NCBI RefSeq assembly: GCF_000966285.1
Contig: NZ_KQ031391.1
Location: forward strand, 1,157,238-1,221,237
Origin: Pseudofrankia sp. DC12
GTDB lineage: Bacteria; Actinomycetota; Actinomycetes; Frankiales; Frankiaceae
Direction: 5' to 3'
Length of the DNA: 64,000 nucleotides
In this document: positions 8,655 through 18,427 of the stretch, piece by piece
Position numbering within the stretch: position 1 is the stretch's first letter
Layout: each line of letters opens with the position of its first letter
Notes under the pieces: generated by a model
The model's database searches: none
What the model was told of the DNA's origin: nothing
What the model saw: the letters and a program-made list of their open reading frames with translations, nothing else
Made by a program: the position numbers and the translations under genes

Positions 8655-10589
8655 ATGGCGCACGCGACCGACGATCTCCTCACGACCGACGTCGAGGCGT
8701 ATCTGCGCCGGCATGAAGACAAGCCGATGCTGCGGTTCATCACCTGCGGCAGCGTCGACGACGGCAAGTCCACGCTGATCGGGCGGCTGCTCTACGACGC
8801 CAAACTCGTATTCTCCGACCAGCTTGCCGCGTTGGAGTCCGACTCGAAGAAGGTTGGCACGCAGGGCGGGGAGCTGGACTTCGCGCTGCTGGTCGACGGG
8901 TTGGCCGCCGAGCGGGAACAGGGCATCACGATCGATGTGGCCTACCGGTTCTTCTCCACCGAGAAGCGGAAGTTCATCGTCGCGGACACCCCGGGGCACG
9001 AGCAGTACACCCGCAACATGGTCACCGGCGCCTCGACCGCCGACCTCGCCGTCATCCTGATCGACGCCCGCAAAGGCGTCCTGACCCAGACCCGCCGCCA
9101 CAGCTACCTGGTGTCGCTGCTCGGTATCCGCCATGTGGTGTTGGCAATCAACAAGCTCGACCTGGTCGACTACTCGAAGGATGTCTTCGACCAGATCGAG
9201 GCCGACTACCGGACGTTCGCCGCCCGGATCGGCCTGGAAGGCGACGCCATCCGCGCCATCCCGCTCTCGGCGTTGCGCGGCGACAACATCACCGAACACT
9301 CGGCGCACACCCCCTGGTACACCGGGCCCACCCTCGTCGGCTACCTGGAATCGGTGCAGATCGCCGACACCGCCAGCGAGGGGCCGTTCCGGCTCCCCGT
9401 CCAGTGGGTCAACCGGCCGAACCTTGACTTCCGCGGCTTCGCCGGCCAGGTCGCCGGAGGCGTGATCCGCCCCGGACAGAAGGTCCGGGCCCTGCCCTCA
9501 GGCCAGGAATCAACCATCACCCGGATCGTCACCGCCGACGGCGACCTCGACGCCGCCTACGCGGGCCAGTCGGTGACGCTCACTCTCGCCGACGAGATCG
9601 ACGTCTCCCGCGGCGACGTCCTGGCCGCCGCCGAGGCCCCCGCCGAGGTCGCCGACCAGTTCGAATGCCACCTCGTCTGGATGGCCGGCGAACCGATGCT
9701 TCCCGGCCGGCCCTACCTGCTCAAGCTCGGCACCCGAACCGTCAACGCGACGATCGCCCAGCCGAAGTACAAGGTCAACGTCAACACGTTGGAACGCACC
9801 GCGACGAAAACGCTGGAGCTCAACGAGATCGGCGTCGCGAACCTCAACCTCGACCGCGCCGTCCCGTTCGACCCCTACACGGCGAACCGCGACACCGGCG
9901 GATTCATCCTCATCGACAAGTTCACCCACGCCACCGTCGCCGCCGGCCTTCTTCACTTCGCGCTCCGGCGGGCACACAACATCCACTGGCAGGCCGTCGA
10001 GGTCAACAAGACCGCCCGGGCCGCCCGCAAGGGCCAACGGCCCGCGGTCGTCTGGTTCACCGGGCTGTCCGGCGCCGGGAAGTCCACCATCGCCAACCTC
10101 GTCGAGAAGAAACTCCACGACGAGGGCTTCCACACCTACCTCCTCGACGGCGACAACGTCCGCCACGGCCTCAACAAGGACCTCGGCTTCACCGAGGCCG
10201 ACCGTGTCGAGAACATCCGCCGCATCGCCGAGGTCGCCCGGCTCATGGCCGACGCGGGCCTCATCGTCCTCACGTCGTTCATCTCCCCGTTCCGGGCCGA
10301 ACGCCAGCTGGCCCGCGACCTGCTTGACGACGGCGAGTTCGTCGAGGTCCACGTCGACACCCCGCTGGAGGTCGCCGAGTCCCGCGACCGCAAGGGCCTC
10401 TATGCCAAGGCCCGCCGCGGCGAGCTGGCCAACTTCACCGGCATCGACTCCCCCTACGAACCACCCCACAACCCCGAGATCCACCTCGACGCCTCCGGAA
10501 CCACCACACCGGAATCCTCGGCCGAGGCCGTCGTCAACTACCTGCGTGAAGCGGGCCTGCTCACCCCCTCCGCGGCGGGGACCTCCTGA
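8655..10589 (+). CDS. cysNC: Bifunctional sulfate adenylyltransferase subunit 1 / adenylylsulfate kinase
   Basis: A 644-residue fusion. Residues 20-440 are the CysN GTPase that drives ATP sulfurylase: P-loop GSVDDGKST near 34-42, [13 protein letters not shown], and NKLD, followed by beta-barrel domains. Residues 460-640 are APS kinase (CysC), with P-loop GLSGAGKST near 468-476 and [10 protein letters not shown]; it phosphorylates APS to PAPS. Such CysN-CysC fusions are known in mycobacteria and other actinobacteria. Together with CysD it supplies PAPS for sulfotransferases and reductive assimilation. All motifs are intact. A strong terminator-like hairpin follows 40 bases downstream. Confidence 0.97.
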   Translation: MAHATDDLLTTDVEAYLRRHEDKPMLRFITCGSVDDGKSTLIGRLLYDAKLVFSDQLAALESDSKKVGTQGGELDFALLVDGLAAEREQGITIDVAYRFFSTEKRKFIVADTPGHEQYTRNMVTGASTADLAVILIDARKGVLTQTRRHSYLVSLLGIRHVVLAINKLDLVDYSKDVFDQIEADYRTFAARIGLEGDAIRAIPLSALRGDNITEHSAHTPWYTGPTLVGYLESVQIADTASEGPFRLPVQWVNRPNLDFRGFAGQVAGGVIRPGQKVRALPSGQESTITRIVTADGDLDAAYAGQSVTLTLADEIDVSRGDVLAAAEAPAEVADQFECHLVWMAGEPMLPGRPYLLKLGTRTVNATIAQPKYKVNVNTLERTATKTLELNEIGVANLNLDRAVPFDPYTANRDTGGFILIDKFTHATVAAGLLHFALRRAHNIHWQAVEVNKTARAARKGQRPAVVWFTGLSGAGKSTIANLVEKKLHDEGFHTYLLDGDNVRHGLNKDLGFTEADRVENIRRIAEVARLMADAGLIVLTSFISPFRAERQLARDLLDDGEFVEVHVDTPLEVAESRDRKGLYAKARRGELANFTGIDSPYEPPHNPEIHLDASGTTTPESSAEAVVNYLREAGLLTPSAAGTS

Positions 10590-10629
10590 CGTCCGAGCGG
10601 CCCGAACCGATCCAGGCAGACCCGCACCA

Positions 10630-10669
10630 GCTGAGGCCGAGGCGGCCGAAAGGCCGCCTCGGCCTCAGC
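10630..10669. terminator. Perfect 18-bp hairpin with GAAA loop between convergent cysNC and hipA
   Basis: The arms 10630-10647 (GCTGAGGCCGAGGCGGCC) and 10652-10669 are exact reverse complements closed by a GAAA tetraloop. The structure lies 40 bases after cysNC and 38 bases after hipA, which converge on it, so it probably serves both. It lacks a U-tract, as is common in actinobacteria. Confidence 0.8.
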
Positions 10670-10707
10670 GCGCTCCGGCGACGGACCCACCCGGTACACC
10701 CGGTCTG

Positions 10708-12003
10708 TCAGTCAAGGAGCGCCCGAGCACGAGACTCCGCGCGGTCGGCGACCCGCTCGGCCAGTCGCGCGGGCAGGTTGCTGCCCAGCGACCGGACGGC
10801 CGGGGTGGCGGCGGCCTCGGCGAACGCGTCGGGAACCCGCGCGACGAGACGGCTCACCCGGTCGAGAACATCCTCCGGGTCCAGACCGTTCGCCGCCGCG
10901 AAGCGACGCCAGTGGCGGCCGTGGATGAACTCGACGCGGTACTCGCCACCGATCTTCATAGCCAGCCGGAGTTTCGGCAGATAGACATCGTCGTAGGGAA
11001 GCATGCTGGCCACGTCATAGAGCGGTGCGAGACGTACCTGGCTGCCCGCAAGCAGCACCGAGTAGTTCTTGGCGTGCGCATCGGTCCCGGCGATGATCCA
11101 GTTGAAGGCCAGCGCGTCGACGAACCGATTCAGGTGGTCAGTGGCCAGCGCGGCCGGCCGCACGTTTCGCCGCAGCAGGTCGATGACCAGTTCGGGGCTG
11201 GGGCCTCCTTCGCTCTGGTACTTCACCATCGGCGCTATCCCTGTCGCCTGGCACATGTCCTCCTGGTGGATGCGGATGACCTGGCCCTGGCCGGTCTGCC
11301 TGCGGTCATATCGGGTCACCACGATGACCCGCTCGGCGCCGAAGGAAACGACCTCGGTCCGCGCGGCCGGCAGGCCAGCGAGGCCAGCGGCTGACAGGCA
11401 CAGGTGTTCGTTGAGGTCGTGATCGTCCAGGCCGGTGATGGCAGGTTTGAGAATGTGCGTGGTCGGCGTGGCTCCCGACGGATCTTTCCATCGACCGGTT
11501 CGCTCGTCAAAGTGCAGCGCCGTCTTGGCCTGCGCACCAGCAAGGCTGAACTGGCCCGTGCTGTGCACATGCCACGCCGTCGGGTCGGCCCGCAGGATTC
11601 GAAGTCGCTCTTCGATCTCCCCGTCTTCGAGCCAGGTGACTGAGCCCTCACCGGCGAGAAGGGCGTCGACCCGTTCAGACCGAACGAACTGCGCGCCGCC
11701 TGCGCAGTCCTCGCCGACGTGCCGCAGCAGGGCGAAAGGGTTACGCGGTGAGACCTGATACTCCCTCGCCCACCTTTCCAGCACCCGCTCGCTGTCGGGA
11801 AGAAGGCCCCAGATGAAGGCGCGTACGGGCCCATCACCGTAGGTCGCGCGCGTGACTGGCATCGACAGCGACAACGGGGTCGCAGCACGATCAGCCAGCC
11901 AGGCGGCGTCGTAGCCGAAGCGGAAGGTGCCCGCGGCGTCCATGTGCGCCTCGCCGACGCGATGTCCACCGAGAAGCACCACGAGACGGCGTTCGTCAGC
12001 CAT
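10708..12003 (-). CDS. hipA: HipA-family Ser/Thr kinase toxin
   Basis: A 431-residue HipA-like kinase. It has the N-terminal HipA subdomain (residues 5-110), the glycine-rich ATP loop SLAGAQAK (153-160), the catalytic segment GTDAHAKNYS with Asp308, and the metal-binding PLYD with Asp330. E. coli HipA phosphorylates glutamyl-tRNA synthetase and induces persistence; the target here is unknown. It overlaps the end of the HipB-like gene by 8 bases, so the antitoxin is translated first, the usual order. All kinase residues appear intact, so the toxin should be active. Four operator-like boxes lie upstream of the pair. Confidence 0.93.
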   Translation of the reverse strand: MADERRLVVLLGGHRVGEAHMDAAGTFRFGYDAAWLADRAATPLSLSMPVTRATYGDGPVRAFIWGLLPDSERVLERWAREYQVSPRNPFALLRHVGEDCAGGAQFVRSERVDALLAGEGSVTWLEDGEIEERLRILRADPTAWHVHSTGQFSLAGAQAKTALHFDERTGRWKDPSGATPTTHILKPAITGLDDHDLNEHLCLSAAGLAGLPAARTEVVSFGAERVIVVTRYDRRQTGQGQVIRIHQEDMCQATGIAPMVKYQSEGGPSPELVIDLLRRNVRPAALATDHLNRFVDALAFNWIIAGTDAHAKNYSVLLAGSQVRLAPLYDVASMLPYDDVYLPKLRLAMKIGGEYRVEFIHGRHWRRFAAANGLDPEDVLDRVSRLVARVPDAFAEAAATPAVRSLGSNLPARLAERVADRAESRARALLD

Positions 12004-12289
12004 CTGAGACTCCGGCGGAGCGGCCGGGGTTCTCGTAGTCCCGGAGGACCTCGTCCAGGTCGATGCCGTCCGGAGCCAACTCGACGTTCGCGGCGAGGAG
12101 CACTCTGCTGAGGGCGTGCATGACTCGGAAGACGAGCCCGATCTCGACGGTGGGCTTGCCGGCCTCGAGGTCGGCGAGCCAGCGCCGGCTCACGCCGGCC
12201 GCCGCGCACAGCTGGGTCTGCGTCATGCCGTGGCGTTGGCGCTCCGAACGGACGAACAGTCCAAGATTTCGGGCGTTGTCGAGCCGCAC
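11996..12289 (-). CDS. hipB: HipB-like XRE-family antitoxin and repressor
   Basis: A small Cro/C1-type DNA-binding protein of about 97 residues. The helix-turn-helix (MTQTQLCAAAGVSRRWLADLE) is near residues 22-42, followed by the family's ...EIGLVFRVMHAL segment and an acidic tail. The GTG start at 12289 was preferred over GTG 12319. The longer form would place its first codons inside the first palindromic box, and the extra residues look like translated operator. HipB-type proteins bind and neutralise HipA and repress the operon. The array of four boxes just upstream is the natural binding site. Confidence 0.9.
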   Translation of the reverse strand: MRLDNARNLGLFVRSERQRHGMTQTQLCAAAGVSRRWLADLEAGKPTVEIGLVFRVMHALSRVLLAANVELAPDGIDLDEVLRDYENPGRSAGVSDG

Positions 12290-12302
12290 CTCGGGACCTG
12301 GC

Positions 12303-12404
12303 TGTGCGCGCACGTGCACAGCCTAGTCGATGTGCACGTACGCGCACAGCAGTCGGAGTGTGCACGTACGCGCACAGTAGTCGGAGTGTGCACGTACGCG
12401 CACA
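12303..12404. promoter_or_regulatory. Four 18-bp palindromic operator boxes at exact 28-bp spacing
   Basis: Boxes lie at 12303-12320, 12331-12348, 12359-12376 and 12387-12404. The last three are identical (TGTGCACGTACGCGCACA); the first is TGTGCGCGCACGTGCACA. All share TGTGC-N8-GCACA arms. The 10-base spacers are near-identical (GCAGTCGGAG, GTAGTCGGAG, with a diverged GCCTAGTCGA). The array begins 14 bases upstream of the HipB start and ends 120 bases before the Ada/AlkA start, so it could affect both divergent genes. Binding of HipB is inferred from position and symmetry. Confidence 0.8.
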
Positions 12405-12523
12405 CGCAGGGCGGGCTGCCTCTCGAGCGGGACGGGACTCGCGAGAAGCAGATGACCACGAGGCGGCACCGTCATGTCGTTTTTCCGCGAGACCTGGGCG
12501 GCGTCGGCGAGCAGGCTGGTCCT

Positions 12524-14014
12524 ATGTACCAGGACGTCGAGCGGTGCGTGCGGGCCGTCCAGGCGAAGGACGAGCGGTTCGACGGCTGGTTCTTCACGGC
12601 GGTGCTCACCACCGGGATCTACTGCCGGCCCAGCTGCCCGGCGACGCCGCCCAGGCCCGAGAACATGCGCTTCTACCCGAGCGCCGCGGCGGCGCAGCAG
12701 GCCGGCTTCCGGGCCTGCAAGCGCTGCCGGCCGGGTGCCGTGCCCGGTTCCCCGCAGTGGAACGAGCGTGCCGACCTGCTCGGGCGAGCGATGCGGCTGA
12801 TCGCCGATGGGCTGGTCGACCGCGAGGGCGTGCCGGGGCTGGCCGCCCGGCTCGGCTACAGCGTGCGCCAGCTCGAACGGCAGCTGTTCGCCGAGCTCGG
12901 GGCCGGGCCGCTCGCTCTCACCCGCGCCCAGCGCGCGCAGACGGCCCGGCTGCTCATCGAGACCACCACGCTGCCGATGACCGACCTGGCCTTCGCGGCC
13001 GGTTTCGCCAGCGTGCGCACGTTCAACGACACCGTCCGCGAGGTCTTCGCCCTCACGCCCAGCGAGCTGCGGGCCCGGGCGAAGACGACGGTGGACCCAA
13101 GGACGCAGGGCACCCTCGTGCTGCGGCTGCCGTTCCGGCGCCCGCTGTGCCCGGACAACCTGTTCGGGCACCTAGCGGCCACCGCGGTGCCGGGCGTCGA
13201 GGAGTGGCGCGACGGCGCCTACCGCAGGACTCTGCGGCTGCCGCGCGGGCACGGCATCGTGGCGTTGCGGCCCACGCCGGACCACGTCGAGTGCCGGCTG
13301 ACCCTGTCCGACCTGCGCGACCTCACCACGGCGATCAGCCGCTGCCGTTGGCTGCTCGACCTGGACGCCGACCCGGTCGCTGTCGACGCCCAGCTCGGCG
13401 CCGACGAGGCGCTGGCTCCGCTGGTCGCCAAGAGCCCCGGTCGGCGGGTGCCGCGCACCACGGACCCGCCCGAGTTCGCCGTGCGGGCGGTGCTCGGCCA
13501 GCAGGTCTCGACGGCGGCAGCCCGCACGCACGCCGCCCGGCTGGTCGCCGCGCACGGCGAGCCGGTCGAGGACCGGGAGGGCGGGCTCACTCATCTGTTC
13601 CCGACACCGACCGCGCTGGCCGAGCTGGACCCCGCCGCGTTGGCGATGCCTCGGTCACGCCGGGCGACGATGACCGCACTGATCACCGCTCTTGCCACGG
13701 GTGACCTGGAGCTCGACGTAGGCGGTGACTGGGAGCACGCCAGGGCCCAGCTCGCGGCACTGCCGGGCATCGGCCCCTGGACCGTCGAGTCGGTGGCGAT
13801 GCGGGCCCTCGGCGACCCCGACGCGTTCGTGGCCACCGACCTCGGGGTCCGTCGGGCGGCCGAGGGTCTCGGCCTACCGGCGCGGCCGGCGGCGCTGACG
13901 GCCCGGGCCGCGGCCTGGCGGCCGTGGCGGGCCTACGCCGTGCAGTACCTGTGGTCCACCAGCGACCACCCGATCAATCGGATACCGACCGCGAGGACGA
14001 GCGATGCCTCCTGA
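12524..14014 (+). CDS. Ada N-terminal/AraC regulator fused to AlkA-type 3-methyladenine DNA glycosylase
   Basis: A 496-residue three-part protein. Residues 1-80 are the Ada zinc domain with the four cysteines Cys34, Cys38, Cys65 and Cys68 ([15 protein letters not shown]), which senses methyl phosphotriesters in DNA. Residues 85-180 are an AraC-type DNA-binding domain. Residues 190-490 are an AlkA glycosylase with the helix-hairpin-helix [10 protein letters not shown] and the catalytic Asp in [11 protein letters not shown]; it excises alkylated bases. The start at 12524 gives the family N-terminus [16 protein letters not shown]. It overlaps ogt by 11 bases, forming a compact, probably self-inducing alkylation-repair operon. 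Confidence 0.95.
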   Translation: MYQDVERCVRAVQAKDERFDGWFFTAVLTTGIYCRPSCPATPPRPENMRFYPSAAAAQQAGFRACKRCRPGAVPGSPQWNERADLLGRAMRLIADGLVDREGVPGLAARLGYSVRQLERQLFAELGAGPLALTRAQRAQTARLLIETTTLPMTDLAFAAGFASVRTFNDTVREVFALTPSELRARAKTTVDPRTQGTLVLRLPFRRPLCPDNLFGHLAATAVPGVEEWRDGAYRRTLRLPRGHGIVALRPTPDHVECRLTLSDLRDLTTAISRCRWLLDLDADPVAVDAQLGADEALAPLVAKSPGRRVPRTTDPPEFAVRAVLGQQVSTAAARTHAARLVAAHGEPVEDREGGLTHLFPTPTALAELDPAALAMPRSRRATMTALITALATGDLELDVGGDWEHARAQLAALPGIGPWTVESVAMRALGDPDAFVATDLGVRRAAEGLGLPARPAALTARAAAWRPWRAYAVQYLWSTSDHPINRIPTARTSDAS

Positions 14015-14525
14015 CCAGCCCCCCGTGACCCACACTGTTATCGACAGCCCGATCGGGGACCTCACGCTGGTCGCCGTCGACGGCGCACTGGCCGGCCTCT
14101 ACATGGAACAACATCGACACCGGCCAGCCGAGGAAAGGTTCGGCGACCGGGACGCGGAGCCGTTCGGCCCGGTCGCCGCCCAGCTGCGGGCGTACTTCGA
14201 CGGCACCCTGACGGCCTTCGACGTGCCGCTCGCGCCGGGCGGGACGCCGTTCCAGCGAACCGTCTGGGCCGCGCTTCGCGAGATCCCCTACGGCCAGACC
14301 GTGAGCTACGGCCAGCTGGCCGCGCGCGTCGGCCGGCCGGGCGCGGCCCGCGCCGTCGGCCTCGCCAACGGCCGCAACCCGATCAGCATCATCGTGCCGT
14401 GCCACCGGGTGGTCGGCTCGGCCGGCGACCTCACCGGCTACGGCGGTGGTCTCGACCGCAAGCGCCACCTGCTCGCCCTCGAGGCGGCTCGGGCCGCGCC
14501 CACCCTCACCTTCGCCGGCGGCTGA
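14004..14525 (+). CDS. ogt: Methylated-DNA--protein-cysteine methyltransferase
   Basis: A 173-residue suicide repair enzyme that transfers methyl groups from O6-methylguanine or O4-methylthymine onto its own Cys133 in the motif PCHRV (132-136). The preceding helix and wing ([23 protein letters not shown]) are canonical. The start overlaps the end of the Ada-AlkA gene by 11 bases, indicating translational coupling. The direct-reversal activity that Ada carries in E. coli is here supplied by a separate protein. Confidence 0.97.
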   Translation: MPPDQPPVTHTVIDSPIGDLTLVAVDGALAGLYMEQHRHRPAEERFGDRDAEPFGPVAAQLRAYFDGTLTAFDVPLAPGGTPFQRTVWAALREIPYGQTVSYGQLAARVGRPGAARAVGLANGRNPISIIVPCHRVVGSAGDLTGYGGGLDRKRHLLALEAARAAPTLTFAGG

Positions 14526-14539
14526 GCCGTCGAGTCAGG

Positions 14540-16183
14540 TCAGGCGAGGTAGCGCTTGCGCAGCAGGTTCTTGGCGACCTTGCCCATGTCGGTGCGGGGC
14601 AGGACGTCGACGAGCTCGACCTGCTCGGGGAGCTTGAACTTCGCGAGGCCGCCCGCCAGTGCATGGGCGGCCAGGTCCTCCAAGGTGACCGGAGCGGCAC
14701 CGCCGGCGAGCCGGACGACGGCACAGCAGCGCTCGCCGGTCCGCTCGTCGGGCAGTCCGATGACGGCCACCTCGGCCACGGCCGGATGGGTCGCGAGGAT
14801 CTCCTCGACCTCGGGAGCCGCGATGTTCTCGGCGTTGCGGATGATCACATCCTTGCGCCGGCCGGTGACCCGGACGTGCCCGCGAGGCCCGACGACGCCG
14901 AGGTCGCCGGTCCGGAAGAAGCCGTCGGCGTCGAAGAGCTCGGCGAGCTCCTCGGCCGGAGCCCCGAGGTAGCCGGAGAAGAGCTGCGGCCCGCGCAGCA
15001 GCAGCTCGCCCTCCTCCCCCGGCGGGCAAGTCGTGCCGTCGGGCCCGACGACCCGGATCTCGACGTCCGGGGCCGCGCGCCCCTCGGTCGCGGCGAGCTC
15101 GTCGTCGGTGTCGTCGAGCCGGGCGTGGGTGGCGAGCGGGAACTCGGTCATCCCCCAGCTGGAGAGCACCCCACGGCCGCCGAGCTCGCGGGCGATGGCC
15201 GCGTGCAGCCCCGGCGGCTTGGGCGCGCCACCGCTGTAGGCGGCCCGCAGCTTCGGGTAGAGAACGGAACCGGGGTCGCCCACCCGGTCCGCGGCCTGCG
15301 CGGCGAGGTAGGCGTTGAGGAACGGCGCCGCCGAGCCGAGCATCGTGGCCCCGGCCGCGGCCATCAGCCGCGGGGTGGCTTCGGGGTCGAAGCTGTCGAG
15401 CAGCAGCAGGCGCAGGCCGGACAGCAACGAGGCGGCCAGCATGACCGCGCCGCCGATGTGTGCCAGAGGGAACGCGATCGGGTACAGGTCCGCTGGGGTC
15501 GGCGCGGCCCCGGTGACGTTGCCGCGGGCCGCCACGGCCACCGAGTGGTCGGTGTGCAGCACGCCCTTGGGGTCTGCCGTCGTGCCGGAGGTGGTGTAGA
15601 TCCAGCGGGCCTCGCCCGGGGCGGCGGGTGGCGCTGGCGGCGGTAGTGGCTCCCCCGCGTCGGCCATCGGCAGCGCCAGCCGGCCCTCGGCCGCCGCCGC
15701 GCGGTGGTCGACGAGCAGCAGCTGACCCACCGCACCCCGTTCGGCGATGAGCGCGGACATCAGCGCCCCGTGGCCGAAGCCGCGCCAGCTCGGCACGGTG
15801 ACGAACACCGAGGTCGCGGCCTTGGCCGTGATCGAGCCGACCTCGCGCTCGCGCAGGGTCTGGATGATCGGGTTCTGGGTCGCGCCAAGCCGGGCCAGCG
15901 CCATCATCAGCACGACCGACTCGAGCGTCGTCGGCAGCTGCCAGCTGACCACCGTGCCGACGCCGATCGCGCGGCCAGCCAGCGCCACCGCGGTGCGCTC
16001 GGCGGCCACCTTGAACTGGGCCGCGGTGAAGCTGCGGCCCAGGCCGTCGGCGAACAGCTCGGTGTCAGGTGTCAGGGCGGCACGCCGCTCGACCATCTCC
16101 CAGAACGTCCCTGGGACCGGGGGGTCCACGCCGGCGGGCCGGGCGTCGAGGCCGGGGACGCTGTTCGGGACGGTGCCGCTCAT
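14540..16183 (-). CDS. AMP-dependent acyl-CoA synthetase/ligase
   Basis: A 547-residue class I adenylate-forming enzyme. The phosphate-binding loop YTTSGTTADPKG is near residues 194-205, SSWGMTEFP near 340, RTGDLG near 415, and the C-terminal catalytic lysine is in DMGKVAKNLLRK near residue 538. It activates a carboxylic acid to its CoA thioester. The closest style is cyclohexanecarboxylate/medium-chain acyl-CoA ligases. It lies downstream of the amidohydrolase on the same strand with an 85-base gap holding a hairpin, so it may be only partly co-transcribed. The acid is not inferable. Confidence 0.93.
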   Translation of the reverse strand: MSGTVPNSVPGLDARPAGVDPPVPGTFWEMVERRAALTPDTELFADGLGRSFTAAQFKVAAERTAVALAGRAIGVGTVVSWQLPTTLESVVLMMALARLGATQNPIIQTLREREVGSITAKAATSVFVTVPSWRGFGHGALMSALIAERGAVGQLLLVDHRAAAAEGRLALPMADAGEPLPPPAPPAAPGEARWIYTTSGTTADPKGVLHTDHSVAVAARGNVTGAAPTPADLYPIAFPLAHIGGAVMLAASLLSGLRLLLLDSFDPEATPRLMAAAGATMLGSAAPFLNAYLAAQAADRVGDPGSVLYPKLRAAYSGGAPKPPGLHAAIARELGGRGVLSSWGMTEFPLATHARLDDTDDELAATEGRAAPDVEIRVVGPDGTTCPPGEEGELLLRGPQLFSGYLGAPAEELAELFDADGFFRTGDLGVVGPRGHVRVTGRRKDVIIRNAENIAAPEVEEILATHPAVAEVAVIGLPDERTGERCCAVVRLAGGAAPVTLEDLAAHALAGGLAKFKLPEQVELVDVLPRTDMGKVAKNLLRKRYLA

Positions 16184-16214
16184 CTACCGGCTCGCTTCCG
16201 AGTGACGGGACGAT

Positions 16215-16253
16215 CGGTGGCCGGCGGGCATCGCGGGACGCCGCCGGCCACCG
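16215..16253 (-). terminator. Hairpin downstream of the amidohydrolase gene
   Basis: CGGTGGCCGGCGG (16215-16227) and CCGCCGGCCACCG (16241-16253) form a perfect 13-bp stem with a 13-base loop, 16 bases past the amidohydrolase stop and 32 bases before the acyl-CoA ligase start. It has no U-tract. It could be a terminator or an attenuating structure. Confidence 0.6.
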
Positions 16254-16268
16254 TGGTTCGGGTTCTGG

Positions 16269-17552
16269 TCAGGCGGTGGCGCGTGCGGTCATCTCGCCGA
16301 GGGAGATGCCGCCGTGGGTGATCTCGAAGCGGCCCTGGTCGAAGGACCGCGTCGAGATGTCGTGGCCGGCGGCCTCGGCGCGCAGCGCCCCGACCGTGGA
16401 GCCGGCCTTGGAGCGGTGCGCGAACGGGTCGAACGAGTACCAGCGGCACGCGTTCTCGTAGGTCATCTTGTTCAGCTCGTCGTCCGGCACCCCGTCACAC
16501 GCCTTGAGCAGCTCCTCGCCCGGGTACGGCCAGGTCGAGTCCGAATGCGGGTAGTCACACTCCCACGAGATGTTGTCGATACCGATCTTGTTCCGCAGCG
16601 CCACACCGACCGGGTCCTCGATGAAACAGGTCAGGAAGTGCTCCCGGAACACCTCACTCGGCAGCTTCCCGCCGAAGTTCTGACCGGTCCACAGGTGGTG
16701 CATGTCGTAGGTCCGGTCGACACGCTCCAGGAAGTACGGGATCCAGCCGGTGCCGCCCTCGGACAGCGCGATCCTGATGTCCGGGAAGTCCTTGATCACA
16801 CGCGACCAGAGCAGGTCGGCCGCCGCCTGGCAGATGTTCATCGGCTGCAGGGTGATCAGGACGTCCATCGGCGCGTCCGGGGCGGTCAGCGTCAGCTTCC
16901 CCGACGAGCCGAGATGGATCGACATCACCGTGCCGGTGTCGACCAGCGCCTTCCACAACGGGTCCCAGTGCTTGTCATGGAAACTCGGGTACCCCAACGT
17001 CGCCGGGTTCTCCGTGAACGTCAACGAGTGACAGCCCTTCGCCGCGGCCCGACGGACCTCAGCCGCCGCCAGTTCCGGGTCCCACAACACCGGCAACGCC
17101 ATCGGGATGAACCGGCCCGGATAGGTACCGGCCCACTCGTCGATATGCCAGTCGTTGTACGCCTGCACCACCGACAGCGCCAGCTCCTTGTCCTCCGCCG
17201 CCGCGAACAGACGCGCCGCGAAACCCGGGAACGACGGGAAACACATCGAACCCAGCACACCGGCCGCGTTCATGTCCTTGACGCGCTCGTGGATGTCGTA
17301 ACACCCCGGGCGCATCTCCTCGAAGGCCGTCGGCTCGACGCCGTACTCCTCCTTCGGCCGGCCCGCGACGGCGTTGAGCCCGACGTTCGGGATGACGGTG
17401 CCGTTGAACGTCCACACGTCGGAGCCGTCGTCACGGCGGACGACCTTCGGGGCGACGTCGTCGAACTTCCCGGGCAGCCTGCCCTTGAACATGTCGGGTG
17501 GCTCGACCAGATGGTCGTCGACACTGATCAGGATGAGGTCATCGGCTTGCAT
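16269..17552 (-). CDS. Amidohydrolase_2-family metal-dependent hydrolase/decarboxylase
   Basis: A 427-residue TIM-barrel protein beginning MQADDLILISVDDHLVEPPD, the usual start of this subfamily, with GGAG six bases before the ATG. Conserved elements include the N-terminal metal site region (SVDDHLVEPP), FPSFPGFAARLF, IHLGSSG, the C-terminal WECDYPHSDSTWP with its metal-binding Asp, and ENACRWYSFDP. Related proteins hydrolyse or decarboxylate cyclic or aromatic acids. With an acyl-CoA ligase and an SDR nearby it may belong to a ring-degradation pathway. The frame stays open upstream into a decayed gene, but the ribosome site and family start support 17552. Confidence 0.92.
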   Translation of the reverse strand: MQADDLILISVDDHLVEPPDMFKGRLPGKFDDVAPKVVRRDDGSDVWTFNGTVIPNVGLNAVAGRPKEEYGVEPTAFEEMRPGCYDIHERVKDMNAAGVLGSMCFPSFPGFAARLFAAAEDKELALSVVQAYNDWHIDEWAGTYPGRFIPMALPVLWDPELAAAEVRRAAAKGCHSLTFTENPATLGYPSFHDKHWDPLWKALVDTGTVMSIHLGSSGKLTLTAPDAPMDVLITLQPMNICQAAADLLWSRVIKDFPDIRIALSEGGTGWIPYFLERVDRTYDMHHLWTGQNFGGKLPSEVFREHFLTCFIEDPVGVALRNKIGIDNISWECDYPHSDSTWPYPGEELLKACDGVPDDELNKMTYENACRWYSFDPFAHRSKAGSTVGALRAEAAGHDISTRSFDQGRFEITHGGISLGEMTARATA

Positions 17553-17599
17553 GCCAGTCTCCGCTCGCGAGGTCGTGGGCTGCCAGGGCTCCGGTTGGG

Positions 17600-18308
17600 T
17601 CGTGGCCGCCGGGGTCGGGTCGTGCTGTCGAAGTCGGATGGCCACGGCGACACCCGCCCCGGTCAGCCCGGCGGCGATCGCCCCGCCGATGGCCAGGCCG
17701 GCACCGCCGGCCGCCGGCACCCGGACGCTGCCGAGCCGGACCGTGGAGAAGGTCCTTCCCAACCAGTGTGCGGCCGGTCCCGGCTCGGAGAAAACCGGTC
17801 CGTGCGCAGGCAGCACGGCGGCGAGGTCGGCGGCCGCGCAGGCGGGTTCAGCGGCGCGGCCGTCCCGGCGTAGAGCGGGCCGACGACGGCGGAGAGGTCG
17901 CGGTAGAGCGCGGGACGCTCGCCGTCCTCGACGACGGGAGTCCGGGCCCGCAGCGTCGCGGCAGCGGCCGGAAGGTCGGCTGGGTCGAGCGTGACGACGC
18001 GGGCCGGCAGGTCCGCCGGAGCCGAGCTTGCGGGCGGCCTCGAGGGCGGCCGGAAGCTCCGGCGCCGTGCGCGCGACCGTCGGCTCGCCGAGGTCCACCC
18101 GACGGGACAGGACCGTGAGCACGTCGCGGTCCCAGAGCGCCGCGATGCCCGGACCCACCGTCGCCACGGCCTCGGCCAGCGCGCCCGCGCAGTCGAGGTC
18201 CGGGGCGGGTACCGAACGCAGGCCCGGGATGGGCCGGCTCCCCGGCCCGCCGGGCGTCTCGATCACGAACGGAATGCCCTGGCGGCTCAGCCAGTCCCCC
18301 AGTGCCAT
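17600..18308 (-). pseudogene. Frameshifted gene of unknown function with C-terminal membrane helix
   Basis: A gene beginning MALGDWLSRQGIPFVIETPG at 18308, after a purine-rich site and an AT-rich promoter-like stretch. It reads well to about 18010 (PELPAALEAARKLGS). The coding signal then shifts to another frame (RVVTLDPADLPAAAATLRA through GPLYAGTAAPLNP, about 18000-17855) and shifts back to the first for HGPVFSEPGPAAHWLGRTF and a Gly/Ala-rich membrane helix (about 17720-17640). Two frameshifts are therefore likely, or sequencing errors. The final frame has no stop before the downstream amidohydrolase. I do not recognise the family. Confidence 0.6.
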
Positions 18309-18427
18309 GCGTCTTCTCGTCCCTTCCAGACCCGGAAGGTATGTTATATACAATCTACACATGAGCGGCTCGCCGTCCCTGGCCACCTGGGCGGCCCGGG
18401 ACGCGACCGAGCGCCGAGCCCCGGCCA

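Noticed and set aside
12303-12404. Possible small CRISPR array
   Set aside because: Repeats are only 18 bp and palindromic, the spacers are 10 bp and nearly identical, and no cas gene is present; operators fit better.
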